Assembly (NCBI GenBank): GCA_949358305.1
Contig: OX442318.1
Location: forward strand, 6,310,501 to 6,374,500
Length of the DNA stretch: 64,000 bases
Direction: 5' to 3'
From: Strigamia acuminata
Taxonomy: Eukaryota; Arthropoda; Chilopoda; Geophilomorpha; Linotaeniidae
Position 1 is the first letter of the stretch. Each line of letters begins with the position of its first letter. Of this stretch, positions 42,389 to 55,103 are shown one piece after another. Made by a program: the position numbers and the translations under genes. Under the pieces are notes generated by a model. It saw only the letters and a list, made by a program, of their open reading frames with translations. It ran no database searches and was not told where the DNA came from.

Positions 42389-42990
42389 TAAACCCAAATG
42401 GAAGTAATGGAAGTAAACCCAAATGGAAGTAATGGAAGTAAACCCAAATGGAAGTAATGGAAGTAAACCCAAATGGAAGTAATGGAAGTAAACCCAAATG
42501 GAAGTAATGGAAGTAAACCCAAATGGAAGTAATGGAAGTAAACCCAAATGGAAGTAATGGAAGTAAACCCAAATGGAAGAAATGGGAGTAAACCAAAATG
42601 GAAGTAATGGGAGTAAACCAAAATGGAAGTAATGGGAGTAAACCAAAATGGAAGTAATGGAAGTAAACCCAAATGGAAGTAATGGGAGTAAACCCAAATG
42701 GAAATAATGGGAGTAAACCCAAATGGAAGTAATGGGAATAAACCAAAATGGAAGTAATGGAAGTAAACCCAAATGGAAGTAATGGGAGTAAACCCAAATG
42801 GAAATAATGGGAGTAAACCCAAATGGAAGTAATGGGAATAAACCAAAATGGAAGTAATGAAAGTAAACCCAAATGGAAGTAATGGGAGTAAACCAAAATG
42901 GAAGAAATGGGAGTAAACCCAAATGGAAGTAATGGGAGTAAACCAAAATGGAAGAAATGGGAGTAAACCCAAATGGAAGTAATGGAAGTA

Positions 42991-43079
42991 CCGTACTGCC
43001 TCATTTAAACGCCGAACCCCCAGCGTTTATTCGGGCCCGGCGTTTGAATGAACCCGGGCGTTTAAATGAGGCAGTACGG
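42991..43079. mobile_element. 89-bp MITE, copy 2
   Basis: Same element with the variant CCCCCAGCG. It was carried here by satellite amplification rather than by a new insertion, as it sits in the same monomer position. Confidence 0.93.
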
Positions 43080-43606
43080 TAAACCCAAATGGAAGTAATG
43101 GAAGTAAACCCAAATGGAAGTAATGAAAGTAAACCCAAATGGAAGTAATGGAAGTAAACCCAAATGGAAGTAATGGAAGTAAACCCAAATGGAAGTAATG
43201 GAAGTAAACCCAAATGGAAGAAATGGGAGTAAACCAAAATGGAAGTAATGGGAGTAAACCAAAATGGAAGTAATGGGAGTAAACCAAAATGGAAGTAATG
43301 GAAGTAAACCCAAATGGAAGTAATGGGAGTAAACCCAAATGGAAATAATGGGAGTAAACCCAAATGGAAGTAATGGGAATAAACCAAAATGGAAGTAATG
43401 GAAGTAAACCCAAATGGAAGTAATGGGAGTAAACCCAAATGGAAATAATGGGAGTAAACCCAAATGGAAGTAATGGGAATAAACCAAAATGGAAGTAATG
43501 AAAGTAAACCCAAATGGAAGTAATGGGAGTAAACCAAAATGGAAGAAATGGGAGTAAACCAAAATGGAAGAAATGGGAGTAAACCAAAATGGAAGTAATG
43601 GAAGTA

Positions 43607-43695
43607 CCGTACTGCCTCATTTAAACGCCGAACCCCCGGCGTTTATTCGGGCCCGGCGTTTGAATGAACCCGGGCGTTTAAATGAGGCAGTACGG
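43607..43695. mobile_element. 89-bp MITE, copy 3
   Basis: Same element and position, variant CCCCCGGCG. Confidence 0.93.
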
Positions 43696-44197
43696 TAAAC
43701 CCAAATGGAAGTAATGGAAGTAAACCCAAATGGAAGTAATGGAAGTAAACCCAAATGGAAGTAATGGAAGTAAACCCAAATGGAAGTAATGGAAGTAAAC
43801 CCAAATGGAAGTAATGGAAGTAAACCCAAATGGAAGAAATGGGAGTAAACCAAAATGGAAGTAATGGGAGTAAACCAAAATGGAAGTAATGGGAGTAAAC
43901 CAAAATGGAAGTAATGGAAGTAAACCCAAATGGAAGTAATGGGAGTAAACCCAAATGGAAATAATGGGAGTAAACCCAAATGGAAGTAATGGGAATAAAC
44001 CAAAATGGAAGTAATGGAAGTAAACCCAAATGGAAGTAATGGGAGTAAACCCAAATGGAAATAATGGGAGTAAACCCAAATGGAAGTAATGGGAATAAAC
44101 CAAAATGGAAGTAATGAAAGTAAACCCAAATGGAAGTAATGGGAGTAAACCAAAATGGAAGAAATGGGAGTAAACCCAAATGGAAGTAATGGAAGTA

Positions 44198-44286
44198 CCG
44201 TACTGCCTCATTTAAACGCCGAACCCCCAGCGTTTATTCGGGCCCGGCGTTTGAATGAACCCGGGCGTTTAAATGAGGCAGTACGG
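44198..44286. mobile_element. 89-bp MITE, copy 4
   Basis: Same element and position, variant CCCCCAGCG. Confidence 0.93.
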
Positions 44287-44963
44287 TAAACCCAAATGGA
44301 AGTAATGGAAGTAAACCCAAATGGAAGTAATGAAAGTAAACCCAAATGGAAGTAATGGAAGTAAACCCAAATGGAAGTAATGGAAGTAAACCCAAATGGA
44401 AGTAATGGAAGTAAACCCAAATGGAAGTAATGGAAGTAAACCCAAATGGAAGTAATGGAAGTAAACCCAAATGGAAGAAATGGGAGTAAACCAAAATGGA
44501 AGTAATGGGAGTAAACCAAAATGGAAGTAATGGGAGTAAACCAAAATGGAAGTAATGGAAGTAAACCCAAATGGAAGTAATGGGAGTAAACCCAAATGGA
44601 AATAATGGGAGTAAACCCAAATGGAAGTAATGGGAATAAACCAAAATGGAAGTAATGGAAGTAAACCCAAATGGAAGTAATGGGAGTAAACCCAAATGGA
44701 AATAATGGGAGTAAACCCAAATGGAAGTAATGGGAATAAACCAAAATGGAAGTAATGGAAGTAAACCCAAATGGAAGTAATGGGAGTAAACCCAAATGGA
44801 AATAATGGGAGTAAACCCAAATGGAAGTAATGGGAATAAACCAAAATGGAAGTAATGAAAGTAAACCCAAATGGAAGTAATGGGAGTAAACCAAAATGGA
44901 AGAAATGGGAGTAAACCAAAATGGAAGAAATGGGAGTAAACCAAAATGGAAGTAATGGAAGTA

Positions 44964-45052
44964 CCGTACTGCCTCATTTAAACGCCGAACCCCCGGCGTT
45001 TATTCGGGCCCGGCGTTTGAATGAACCCGGGCGTTTAAATGAGGCAGTACGG
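44964..45052. mobile_element. 89-bp MITE, copy 5
   Basis: Same element and position, variant CCCCCGGCG. Confidence 0.93.
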
Positions 45053-45554
45053 TAAACCCAAATGGAAGTAATGGAAGTAAACCCAAATGGAAGTAATGGA
45101 AGTAAACCCAAATGGAAGTAATGGAAGTAAACCCAAATGGAAGTAATGGAAGTAAACCCAAATGGAAGTAATGGAAGTAAACCCAAATGGAAGAAATGGG
45201 AGTAAACCAAAATGGAAGTAATGGGAGTAAACCAAAATGGAAGTAATGGGAGTAAACCAAAATGGAAGTAATGGAAGTAAACCCAAATGGAAGTAATGGG
45301 AGTAAACCCAAATGGAAATAATGGGAGTAAACCCAAATGGAAGTAATGGGAATAAACCAAAATGGAAGTAATGGAAGTAAACCCAAATGGAAGTAATGGG
45401 AGTAAACCCAAATGGAAATAATGGGAGTAAACCCAAATGGAAGTAATGGGAATAAACCAAAATGGAAGTAATGAAAGTAAACCCAAATGGAAGTAATGGG
45501 AGTAAACCAAAATGGAAGAAATGGGAGTAAACCCAAATGGAAGTAATGGAAGTA

Positions 45555-45643
45555 CCGTACTGCCTCATTTAAACGCCGAACCCCCAGCGTTTATTCGGGC
45601 CCGGCGTTTGAATGAACCCGGGCGTTTAAATGAGGCAGTACGG
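45555..45643. mobile_element. 89-bp MITE, copy 6
   Basis: Same element and position, variant CCCCCAGCG. Confidence 0.93.
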
Positions 45644-46220
45644 TAAACCCAAATGGAAGTAATGGAAGTAAACCCAAATGGAAGTAATGAAAGTAAACCC
45701 AAATGGAAGTAATGGAAGTAAACCCAAATGGAAGTAATGGAAGTAAACCCAAATGGAAGTAATGGAAGTAAACCCAAATGGAAGTAATGGAAGTAAACCC
45801 AAATGGAAGTAATGGAAGTAAACCCAAATGGAAGAAATGGGAGTAAACCAAAATGGAAGTAATGGGAGTAAACCAAAATGGAAGTAATGGGAGTAAACCA
45901 AAATGGAAGTAATGGAAGTAAACCCAAATGGAAGTAATGGGAGTAAACCCAAATGGAAATAATGGGAGTAAACCCAAATGGAAGTAATGGGAATAAACCA
46001 AAATGGAAGTAATGGAAGTAAACCCAAATGGAAGTAATGGGAGTAAACCCAAATGGAAATAATGGGAGTAAACCCAAATGGAAGTAATGGGAATAAACCA
46101 AAATGGAAGTAATGAAAGTAAACCCAAATGGAAGTAATGGGAGTAAACCAAAATGGAAGAAATGGGAGTAAACCAAAATGGAAGAAATGGGAGTAAACCA
46201 AAATGGAAGTAATGGAAGTA

Positions 46221-46309
46221 CCGTACTGCCTCATTTAAACGCCGAACCCCCGGCGTTTATTCGGGCCCGGCGTTTGAATGAACCCGGGCGTTTAAATGAG
46301 GCAGTACGG
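46221..46309. mobile_element. 89-bp MITE, copy 7
   Basis: Same element and position, variant CCCCCGGCG. Confidence 0.93.
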
Positions 46310-46711
46310 TAAACCCAAATGGAAGTAATGGAAGTAAACCCAAATGGAAGTAATGGAAGTAAACCCAAATGGAAGTAATGGAAGTAAACCCAAATGGAAG
46401 TAATGGAAGTAAACCCAAATGGAAGTAATGGAAGTAAACCCAAATGGAAGAAATGGGAGTAAACCAAAATGGAAGTAATGGGAGTAAACCAAAATGGAAG
46501 TAATGGGAGTAAACCAAAATGGAAGTAATGGAAGTAAACCCAAATGGAAGTAATGGGAGTAAACCCAAATGGAAATAATGGGAGTAAACCCAAATGGAAG
46601 TAATGGGAATAAACCAAAATGGAAGTAATGAAAGTAAACCCAAATGGAAGTAATGGGAGTAAACCAAAATGGAAGAAATGGGAGTAAACCAAAATGGAAG
46701 TAATGGAAGTA

Positions 46712-46800
46712 CCGTACTGCCTCATTTAAACGCCGAACCCCCGGCGTTTATTCGGGCCCGGCGTTTGAATGAACCCGGGCGTTTAAATGAGGCAGTACGG
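46712..46800. mobile_element. 89-bp MITE, copy 8
   Basis: Same element and position, variant CCCCCGGCG. The preceding higher-order unit is the shortest. Confidence 0.93.
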
Positions 46801-47477
46801 TAAACCCAAATGGAAGTAATGGAAGTAAACCCAAATGGAAGTAATGGAAGTAAACCCAAATGGAAGTAATGGAAGTAAACCCAAATGGAAGTAATGGAAG
46901 TAAACCCAAATGGAAGAAATGGGAGTAAACCAAAATGGAAGTAATGGGAGTAAACCCAAATGGAAGTAATGGAAGTAAACCCAAATGGAAGTAATGGAAG
47001 TAAACCCAAATGGAAGTAATGGAAGTAAACCCAAATGGAAGTAATGGAAGTAAACCCAAATGGAAGTAATGGAAGTAAACCCAAATGGAAGTAATGGAAG
47101 TAAACCCAAATGGAAGTAATGGAAGTAAACCCAAATGGAAGAAATGGGAGTAAACCAAAATGGAAGTAATGGGAGTAAACCAAAATGGAAGTAATGGGAG
47201 TAAACCAAAATGGAAGTAATGGAAGTAAACCCAAATGGAAGTAATGGGAGTAAACCCAAATGGAAATAATGGGAGTAAACCCAAATGGAAGTAATGGGAG
47301 TAAACCAAAATGGAAGTAATGGAAGTAAACCCAAATGGAAGTAATGGGAGTAAACCCAAATGGAAATAATGAAAGTAAACCCAAATGGAAGTAATGGGAG
47401 TAAACCAAAATGGAAGAAATGGGAGTAAACCAAAATGGAAGAAATGGGAGTAAACCAAAATGGAAGTAATGGAAGTA

Positions 47478-47566
47478 CCGTACTGCCTCATTTAAACGCC
47501 GAACCCCCGGCGTTTATTCGGGCCCGGCGTTTGAATGAACCCGGGCGTTTAAATGAGGCAGTACGG
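47478..47566. mobile_element. 89-bp MITE, copy 9
   Basis: Same element and position, variant CCCCCGGCG. After it the array continues to 48238 without further copies. Confidence 0.93.
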
Positions 47567-48238
47567 TAAACCCAAATGGAAGTAATGGAAGTAAACCCAA
47601 ATGGAAGTAATGGAAGTAAACCCAAATGGAAGTAATGGAAGTAAACCCAAATGGAAGAAATGGGAGTAAACCAAAATGGAAGTAATGGGAGTAAACCCAA
47701 ATGGAAGTAATGGAAGTAAACCCAAATGGAAGTAATGGAAGTAAACCCAAATGGAAGTAATGGAAGTAAACCCAAATGGAAGAAATGGGAGTAAACCCAA
47801 ATGGAAGAAATGGGAGTAAACCAAAATGGAAGTAATGGGAGTAAACCAAAATGGAAGTAATGGAAGTAAACCCAAATGGAAGTAATGGGAGTAAACCCAA
47901 ATGGAAATAATTGGAGTAAACCCAAATGGAAGTAATGGGAATAAACCAAAATGGAAGTAATGGAAGTAAACCCAAATGGAAGAAATGGGAGTAAACCCAA
48001 ATGGAAATAATGGGAGTAAACCAAAATGGAAGTAATGGGAATAAACCAAAATGGAAGTAATGAAAGTAAACCCAAATGGAAGTAATGAAAGTAAACCCAA
48101 ATGGAAGTAATGGAAATAAACCAAAATGGAAGTAATGAAAGTAAACCCAAATGGAAGTAATGAAAGTAAACCCAAATGGAAGTAATGGAAATAAACCAAA
48201 ATGGAAGTAATGAAAGTAAACCCAAATGGAAGTAATGT

Positions 48239-48425
48239 TGAAAAGGTGATTACACTTGGCTTCACACATTGGCGCAAAAAGAACTCAGCTCGAGTAATGC
48301 TAATTTGTGTTAAACTAGCTTGCGTTTGCTGATGAAAAAGGATTTTACCACTACGCAGATTTCTACAGGTAATTTATTTAAGTTAATGTTTTATTTATTG
48401 TTGGTTATTAATTTTATTTTGTTCT
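48239..48425. repeat. Right flank module of satellite array 2
   Basis: Copy of 40623-40815. Homology stops near TTTTATTTTGTTCTTGTGG. Confidence 0.9.
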
Positions 48426-49880
48426 TGTGGAATTTAGGCAGTGGATGTGGTCATCAGAAACAGTGGATATAGTCATCAATGAAGCTTTTGCTGTTTATTT
48501 TATTTGTTTTATTTTACTTGATTTGAGATTGTATAATTTCGTTTTAAACTTGTATTATTGGGCCACCAACCTCAACTGGGTTTTCTGTGGTTTTCCCAGT
48601 TGGTAATGCGAATGCAAGGTTGGGTCCTGAGAAAGTTGTACCACAGATTGCAAAAAGAGTTTTAAAAAAAAATAACAAAAAAAATAGTTAAAATAAAGCC
48701 AAAAAAGGAGACAAACAAAAGAATAAAGGATAAAAGGAAAAGAGAAAAACAGTAAAGAATTAAAGAAAGAACAGCAGTAAAGAATAGGAAAACGAATGAC
48801 TAAGAATAACATAAATGAACGCAAGAAATACATTTTTAAAAATTGAGAATAGCAAGGAATAAAAGCAAGAGACGGTAGATAAAATTAAAGTAAGAAAGAA
48901 TAAACACGAAAATAAATTTGCTATTATCCGGTGTCAACTGAACAAGGAGGATTCTGTTGCTCTGCAGTGCAATCATCACTTCGGGTAAATAGGAGTGTCC
49001 TATGTATTTTAATGTGGAAATAGTTATCAGTCGAATAGCGTCAACATTATTGGTGTGAATAAAGCGAATTATTTATTAAAACGTTTTTGTTTTATTTTAA
49101 TAATTAAAAGAATTAAATATTGATACAATGAATATGAATATGAAAACAAAATGACAATGAGGCGTTACACAGGTTATTAAAACGAATATGCGATTAAATG
49201 TTTTTGAATACATTGCAAGCAGAGAAGTGAAATCAATTTACATTTGGATTATGATCGTTGAATATATTCGCAAAAGAGGGAAAGAACCAGGTGTAGAGAA
49301 TGTTTTCGAAGGAAATTGTAAATGCTTAAAGAGCTCAGCATTCATCAATAAAATTGTGGCCTGTTTGATTTTGATTTTGTTTTGATTTATTTTGAGCCAC
49401 ATATATTTCGATGATTGTTGTGGAATACACAAACAATTTGTACAAATATTCCGCAACACCTAGGCTGGCGAAACCAAAAATCGAGAAAATAACGAGCATA
49501 AAATTTAATTACAAAAAAAAAACTGAATGTTGCGGTGAATGGAATCTCAACGATTAAAAAAGAAGACATTTTATATAAAATCGCCCGTGATGATAGGCGG
49601 TATTCGTTACGGTATTGTTTCGCTCAGTTGTCTCTAGATGACAGCAGCGACCAGAGACAGTTTGCGGGAGAGAAACAGTGGCGCCATCTATGTATCCAAA
49701 TTGCTATTAATTAGGACTTACAATTTCTCTTTGGTGATTAAGCTTTGAAGAAGACCCAAATTATCGCCTATGAAAGGAATGCAATACGTGATTACGTTTA
49801 CTCACCGTTCAGCTTCAACGTATTTTCCACGGTAGATGATAATTTCGGATACGTTTACTGAATCTACAGTGGAATTTGAG
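48426..49880. other. Intergenic region between the two satellites
   Basis: An AATTTAG acceptor-like site is followed by GCAGTGGATGTGGTCATCAG and a near repeat CAGTGGATATAGTCATCA. AATAAA occurs near 49057. Small frames near 49190 and 49240-49570 lack support. Nothing else is recognised. Confidence 0.45.
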
Positions 49881-52440
49881 CTAATTTTGCACGGTAGGCG
49901 ATAAATTCGGATGGATTGAAGCTAGTTTTGATCGTGTGCGTTTATTGGTTTTGCTGTGTAGTTTCAATAAATAAAATAAATAAATAATTTCGGATGTGTT
50001 TTGTGGATTTGCAGTGTTGTTTTGTGCGGTAAGCAATAAAATCGGATGTGTTTTGTGGATTTGCAATGAAGTTTTGTACGGTGAGCGATAAAATCGGATG
50101 GATTTTGTGAATGTGTAGTGTAGTTTTAACAAGTTTAGCATGATAAACGATAAAATCGGATGTGTTTTGTGGATTTGCAGTGTCGTTTTGTACGGTAAGC
50201 AATAAAATCGGATGTGTTTTGTGGATTTGCAGTGAAGTTTTGTACGGTGAGCAATAAAATCGGATGTGTTTTGTGGATTTGCAATGAAGTTTTGTACGGT
50301 GAGCGATAAAATCGGATGGATTTTGTGAATGTGTAGTGTAGTTTTAACAAGTTTAGCATGATAAACGATAAAATCGGATGTGTTTTGTGGATTTGCAGTG
50401 TCGTTTTGTACGGTAAGCAATAAAATCGGATGTGTTTTGTGGATTTGCAGTGAAGTTTTGTACGGTGAGCAATAAAATCGGATGTGTTTTGTGGATTTGC
50501 AATGAAGTTTTGTACGGTGAGCGATAAAATCGGATGGATTTTGTGAATGTGTAGTGTAGTTTTAACAAGTTTAGCATGATAAATGATAAAATCGGATGTG
50601 TTTTGTGGATTTGCAGTAAAGTTTTGTACGGTGAGCAATAAAATCGGATGTGTTTTGTGGATTTGCAGTGAAGTTTTGTACGGTGAGCAATAAAATCGGA
50701 TGTGTTTTGTGGATTTGCAATGAAGTTTTGTACGGTGAGCGATAAAATCGGATGGATTTTGTGAATGTGTAGTGTAGTTTTAACAAGTTTAGCATGATAA
50801 ACGATAAAATCGGATGTGTTTTGTGGATTTGCAATGAAGTTTTGTATGGTAAGCGATAAAATCGAATGTGTTTTGTGGATTTGCAGTAAAGTTTTGTACG
50901 GTAAGCGATAAAATCAAATTTGTTTTGTGGATTTGCAGTGTCGTTTTGTACGGTGAGCGATAAAATCGGATGTGTTTTGTGGATTTGCAATGAAGTTTTG
51001 TACGGTGAGCGATAAAATCGGATGGATTTTGTGAATGTGTAGTGTAGTTTTAACAAGTTTAGCATGATAAACGATAAAATCGGATGTGTTTTGTGGATTT
51101 GCAATGAAGTTTTGTATGGTAAGCGATAAAATCGAATGTGTTTTGTGGATTTGCAGTAAAGTTTTGTACGGTAAGCGATAAAATCGAATTTGTTTTGTGG
51201 ATTTGCAGTGTCGTTTTGTACGGTGAGCGATAAAATCGGATGTGTTTTGTGGATTTGCAATGAAGTTTTGTACGGTGAGCGATAAAATCGGATGGATTTT
51301 GTGAATGTGTAGTGTAGTTTTAACAAGTTTAGCATGATAAACGATAAATTCGGATGTGGTTTGTGAATTTGCAATAAAGTTTTGTACGGGAAGCAATAAA
51401 ATCGGATGTGTTTTGTGGATTTGCAGTGTCGTTTTGTACGGTAAGCAATAAAATCGGATGTGTTTTGTGGATTTGCAATGAAGTTTTGTACGGTGAGCAA
51501 TAAAATCGGATGTGTTTTGTGGATTTGCAGTGAAGTTTTGTACGGTGAGCGATAAAATCGGATGTGTTTTGTGGATTTGCAATGAAGTTTTGTACGGTGA
51601 GCAATAAAATCGGATGGATTTTGTGAATGTGTAGTGTAGTTTTAACAAGTTTAGCATGATAAACGATAAAATCGGATGTGTTTTGTGGATTTGCAATGAA
51701 GTTTTGTACGGTGAGCGATAAAATCGGATGGATTTTGTGAATGTGTAGTGTAGTTTTAACAAGTTTAGCATGATAAACGATAAAATCGGATGTGTTTTGT
51801 GGATTTGCAATGAAGTTTTGTACGGTGAGCAATAAAATCGGATGGATTTTGTGAATGTGTAGTGTAGTTTTAACAAGTTTAGCATGATAAACGATAAAAT
51901 CGGATGTGTTTTTTGGATTTGCAATAAAGTTTTGTACGGTAAGCGATAAAATCGAATGTGTTTTGTGGATTTGCAGTGTCGTTTTGTACGGTGAGCGATA
52001 AAATCGGATGGATTTTGTGAATGTGTAGTGTAGTTTTAACAAGTTTAGCATGATAAATGATAAAATCGGATGTGTTTTGTGGATTTGCAATGAAGTTTTG
52101 TACGGTAAGCAATAAAATCGGATGGATTTTGTGAATGTGTAGTGTAGTTTTAACAAGTTTAGCATGATAAACGATAAATTCGGATGTGGTTTGTGAATTT
52201 GCAATGAAGTTTTGTACAGTAAGCAATAAAATCGAATGTGTTTTGTCGATTTGCAGTGAAGTTTTGTACGGTAAACGATAAATTCGGATTTATTGTACGG
52301 ATTGAAGCTCGTTTTGCATGGTGGGCGATAAATTCGGATGCTTTTTTTGAATTTATTGTACGTATTAAAGCTAGTTTTGATCGTGTGCGATAAATTCTGA
52401 TGCGTTTATTGGTTTTACTGTGTAGTTTCAATAAATAAAA
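49880..52440. repeat. 52-bp satellite, homogenised core
   Basis: Monomer of about 52 bp containing ATCGGATGTGTTTTGTGGAT, TTGCAGTGAAGTTTTGTACG and GTGAGCGATAAA. It is interspersed with a longer type carrying GTGTAGTGTAGTTTTAACAA and GTTTAGCATGATAAACG. Blocks of the same order recur, so it has higher-order structure. Minus-strand frames of up to 336 codons are by-products. Confidence 0.95.
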
Positions 52441-53400
52441 TAAATAAATAAATAAATAAATAAATAAATCCGATAAATTCGGATGGATTTTGTGAATTTG
52501 TAGTGGAGTTTCAACAACTTTAGCATGATAAGCGATAAATTCAGATGTGTTTTGTGAATTTGCAGTGAAGTTCCAACAAGTTTAGCACGGCAGGCAATAA
52601 ATTCGGATTTATTTATTGGTTTTGCTGTTTATTAGTTTCTGCAAGTTTAGCACGGGGGGGGGGGGGGGGGCAATAAATTCGGATGGATTTTGTGAATTTG
52701 TAGTGAAGTTTCAACAAGTTTAGCATGATCAGCAATAAATTCGGATACATTTATTGGTTTTGCTGTTTACTTTCTACAAGTTTTGCACAGTGGCGATAAA
52801 TTCGTATGTGTTTTATGGATGTGCAGTGAAGTTTCAACCAGTTTTACACCGTGGGCCGATATATTCGAATGTTTTTTTTGGTTTGCAGAGGAGTTTCAAC
52901 CTTAACGGTAGGCGATAAATTCGGATGCGTTTTGTTGATTTGCAGTAAATTTCAATAAGTTAAGTACAATGGGCGATACGTTTGGATACATTTTTGAACT
53001 CACGGTTTGTATTCAAACAGATTTTGACTGTGGACACTAAATTCGAATATGATTATTGAATCTACAGTGGAGTTTTTAGCTTATTTTACTCGTGTGCGAT
53101 GATTTCGGATACGTTTTGTGGATTTGCAGTTGAGTTTAAACAAGTTTTGCCATAAATTCGGATAAGGTTTTTGGATTTTCACTTGTTTTAACAAGTTTTT
53201 CGAACACGTTTTTTAGGGCTCATAGTTTAGTTCCAAACATAGGTTTTGTGCGTGGGAAATAAATTCTTATTCGTTTTTTTGGATCACTATTTCAGATGCA
53301 ATCGGTTTGCAAGAGAGCATTAAATTCGGATACGTTTTTTGGACTCACAGGTTAGATGCAAACAAATTTTGAATGGGGGTGATAAATTCGAATTCGTTTT
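52441..53400. repeat. 52-bp satellite, degenerate right edge
   Basis: Recognisable but diverged monomers (GATAAATTCGGATGCGTTTT, TGATTTGCAGTAAATTTCAA) with indels. A run of 17 G sits at 52654-52670, and a TAAA microsatellite at 52430-52468. Confidence 0.85.
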
Positions 53401-53447
53401 TGGCATCTACAGTGTAGATTTCGTAGATTTTGTTAGCGATACAGTGC

Positions 53448-53525
53448 GTACTTTTCAGAGCGCAACCGAATGCAACTGGGGTACAAATTGCGGCCGCTAT
53501 ACCGATGTGATATTTGCAAGACGTG
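53448..53525 (+). other. Exon-like segment
   Basis: GCGTACTTTTCAG is followed by about 65 bases open in two frames (one reads ATECNWGTNCGRYTDVIFAR) and then a donor-like G|GTACGT. It is less AT-rich than the satellite next to it. It may be an internal exon of an unseen gene. Confidence 0.3.
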
Positions 53526-55080
53526 GTACGTAATATCCGTACCGGTCAAAAAAGTGTATTGCCCCGGTAAATATTGTAAATCCAAACAGGTGACTCTAGT
53601 GCTTATTCAAATATCTTTTATTAGGTGAATTGATTACAATTATGGTCCATTTGTCTATTGACGTGCCGATAGTCATTAGCACAGTTCCGTATTGTTGTCA
53701 AGCTCGTTGATTGGGAAACGAAAAGCTTTAAGAAGCAGTTCGGTATGGATACGTTATTATCAACAATTCAAATTCAACGTTTCGCACATCATCAACAAGT
53801 CGAGGTATGGTTTATTTTATTTTATTTTATTTTATCAACAGTTCAGTTCAACATTCCGTATGTGAACGATCGATCGAATACGTTATTCGAATCGACAGTT
53901 TAGAATACAGAAAGTGAGTAGACAGTAATGTGTTCTTGTGGAATGGTGATCGCAATAAAGTTGGATAAAGTTAGAGGACAGCCATGTTGTACGGTAAAAT
54001 TTGCATAAGTGATTTATTAACGAAAATACAATAGGTGGCGCTTTAACAGGAAGCGCGTCATTAATTAATATATTTCAAAGATGGGGTCGAAACACACCAG
54101 AAAGTAGTTACTCGGTTTAACAGAATGAGAGTTACAAATAAAATTACTCGCCCTTTGGACAGAGTATTAAATATTTCGAATTGGCCAAGCAAAAAGAATT
54201 ATATCATTTTGAAGCGAAAAAGAAATGATAATTATGGCATAATTCACTCTAAAATAGACATCAAACAAAAAATAAAAAGAAATCCCATAAATAAATGTGC
54301 TTTATTTACCATAACAATTTTTCAATCGAGATTAATTACACAATATTAAAACCAATGTTGCAGCTCCTTCACAAAGTGATGCTCGTGACGTTACACTTGT
54401 CCACTCATAACCAGTTTAAATTTAAAATAGAAAATGAAACACTCAATTCACCACAATTTTCGTCAAACATTTTCAATCCAGGCTCAACTTACCACTCAAA
54501 CAAATCCGCCTCCAAGTGACAAGAGAAAAACACTGAAAAATAAAGAAAACAAAACAAATTATCGATTAAAACACCAAATTACGTCAAGTGGTTCCATCGA
54601 TGCCACCTGTCCAGTGAGTGCCGGATGATGACCAATGATGACCAGGATCCATTCCCAAACTCCCTTACCCTCTGCACACATGTGGAAACCAGGATTCGAA
54701 TGGTTATCTCGTTATCGTTATCGTAATCTTCTCTTGGCAACACACAACTGCATTTATCTGAATCGAACAAAACTCTACAAAGTGATGCATCATAATAACA
54801 TTTTTATTCACACATTTCACAAACACACACAAAGAATTTTATTTCCTCAATTTTAATGCAAACCCATTGAGTTTTCTACCAGAAAATGAGATGACACATT
54901 TCCAAGATACACTGCGATTAGCAAAACAGACATTGAACAACACCTGCACCTTTATGCTTATCATTTATTCAACTATTCAGTTAAATACCAGTGAGTAGCA
55001 AAGTACCAATCCATCGTCCGATTAAACCTGCAAATTTCACAGGTATTTAATCATACTTTAAAAAGGCATAATTTAACAAT
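53526..55080. other. Intergenic region upstream of the first MPEG1-like gene
   Basis: Short frames at 54125-54630 are AT-rich and unsupported. A 5' UTR exon of the next gene may end near 54995 (ACCAGTGAGTAG) with its acceptor ACATTTCAG directly before 55099. Nothing else is recognised. Confidence 0.4.
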
Positions 55081-55103
55081 ATACACATTACATTTCAGAC
55101 AAA

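Larger units (their letters stand above)
41030..48238. repeat. 25-bp satellite, array 2 (about 7.2 kb)
   Basis: The same 25-bp monomer as array 1, with block-specific variants (GGAAGAAATG, GGAAATAATG, TAATGAAAG, CCAAAATGG) that recur in the same order. From 42300 on it forms higher-order repeats, each started by an 89-bp MITE copy. Long minus-strand frames of up to 491 codons repeat a 25-residue period and are not credible genes. Confidence 0.97.

Noticed and set aside
39746-48277. Minus-strand frames of 130-491 codons repeating FTPITSIWVYSHYFHLGLLP
   Set aside because: They are present in all three minus frames at once because the 25-bp monomer has no stop on that strand. No start context, domain or codon bias is seen.
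49881-52431. Minus-strand frames of up to 336 codons rich in HKTHPIL
   Set aside because: By-product of the 52-bp satellite, open in several frames with the same repeated peptide.
49880-52440. CRISPR-like array
   Set aside because: The repeats are directly adjacent with no unique spacers, in a eukaryotic genome. It is a satellite.
54685-54715. tRNA-like B box (GGATTCGAAT)
   Set aside because: No matching A box or acceptor stem. The motif is a simple palindrome.
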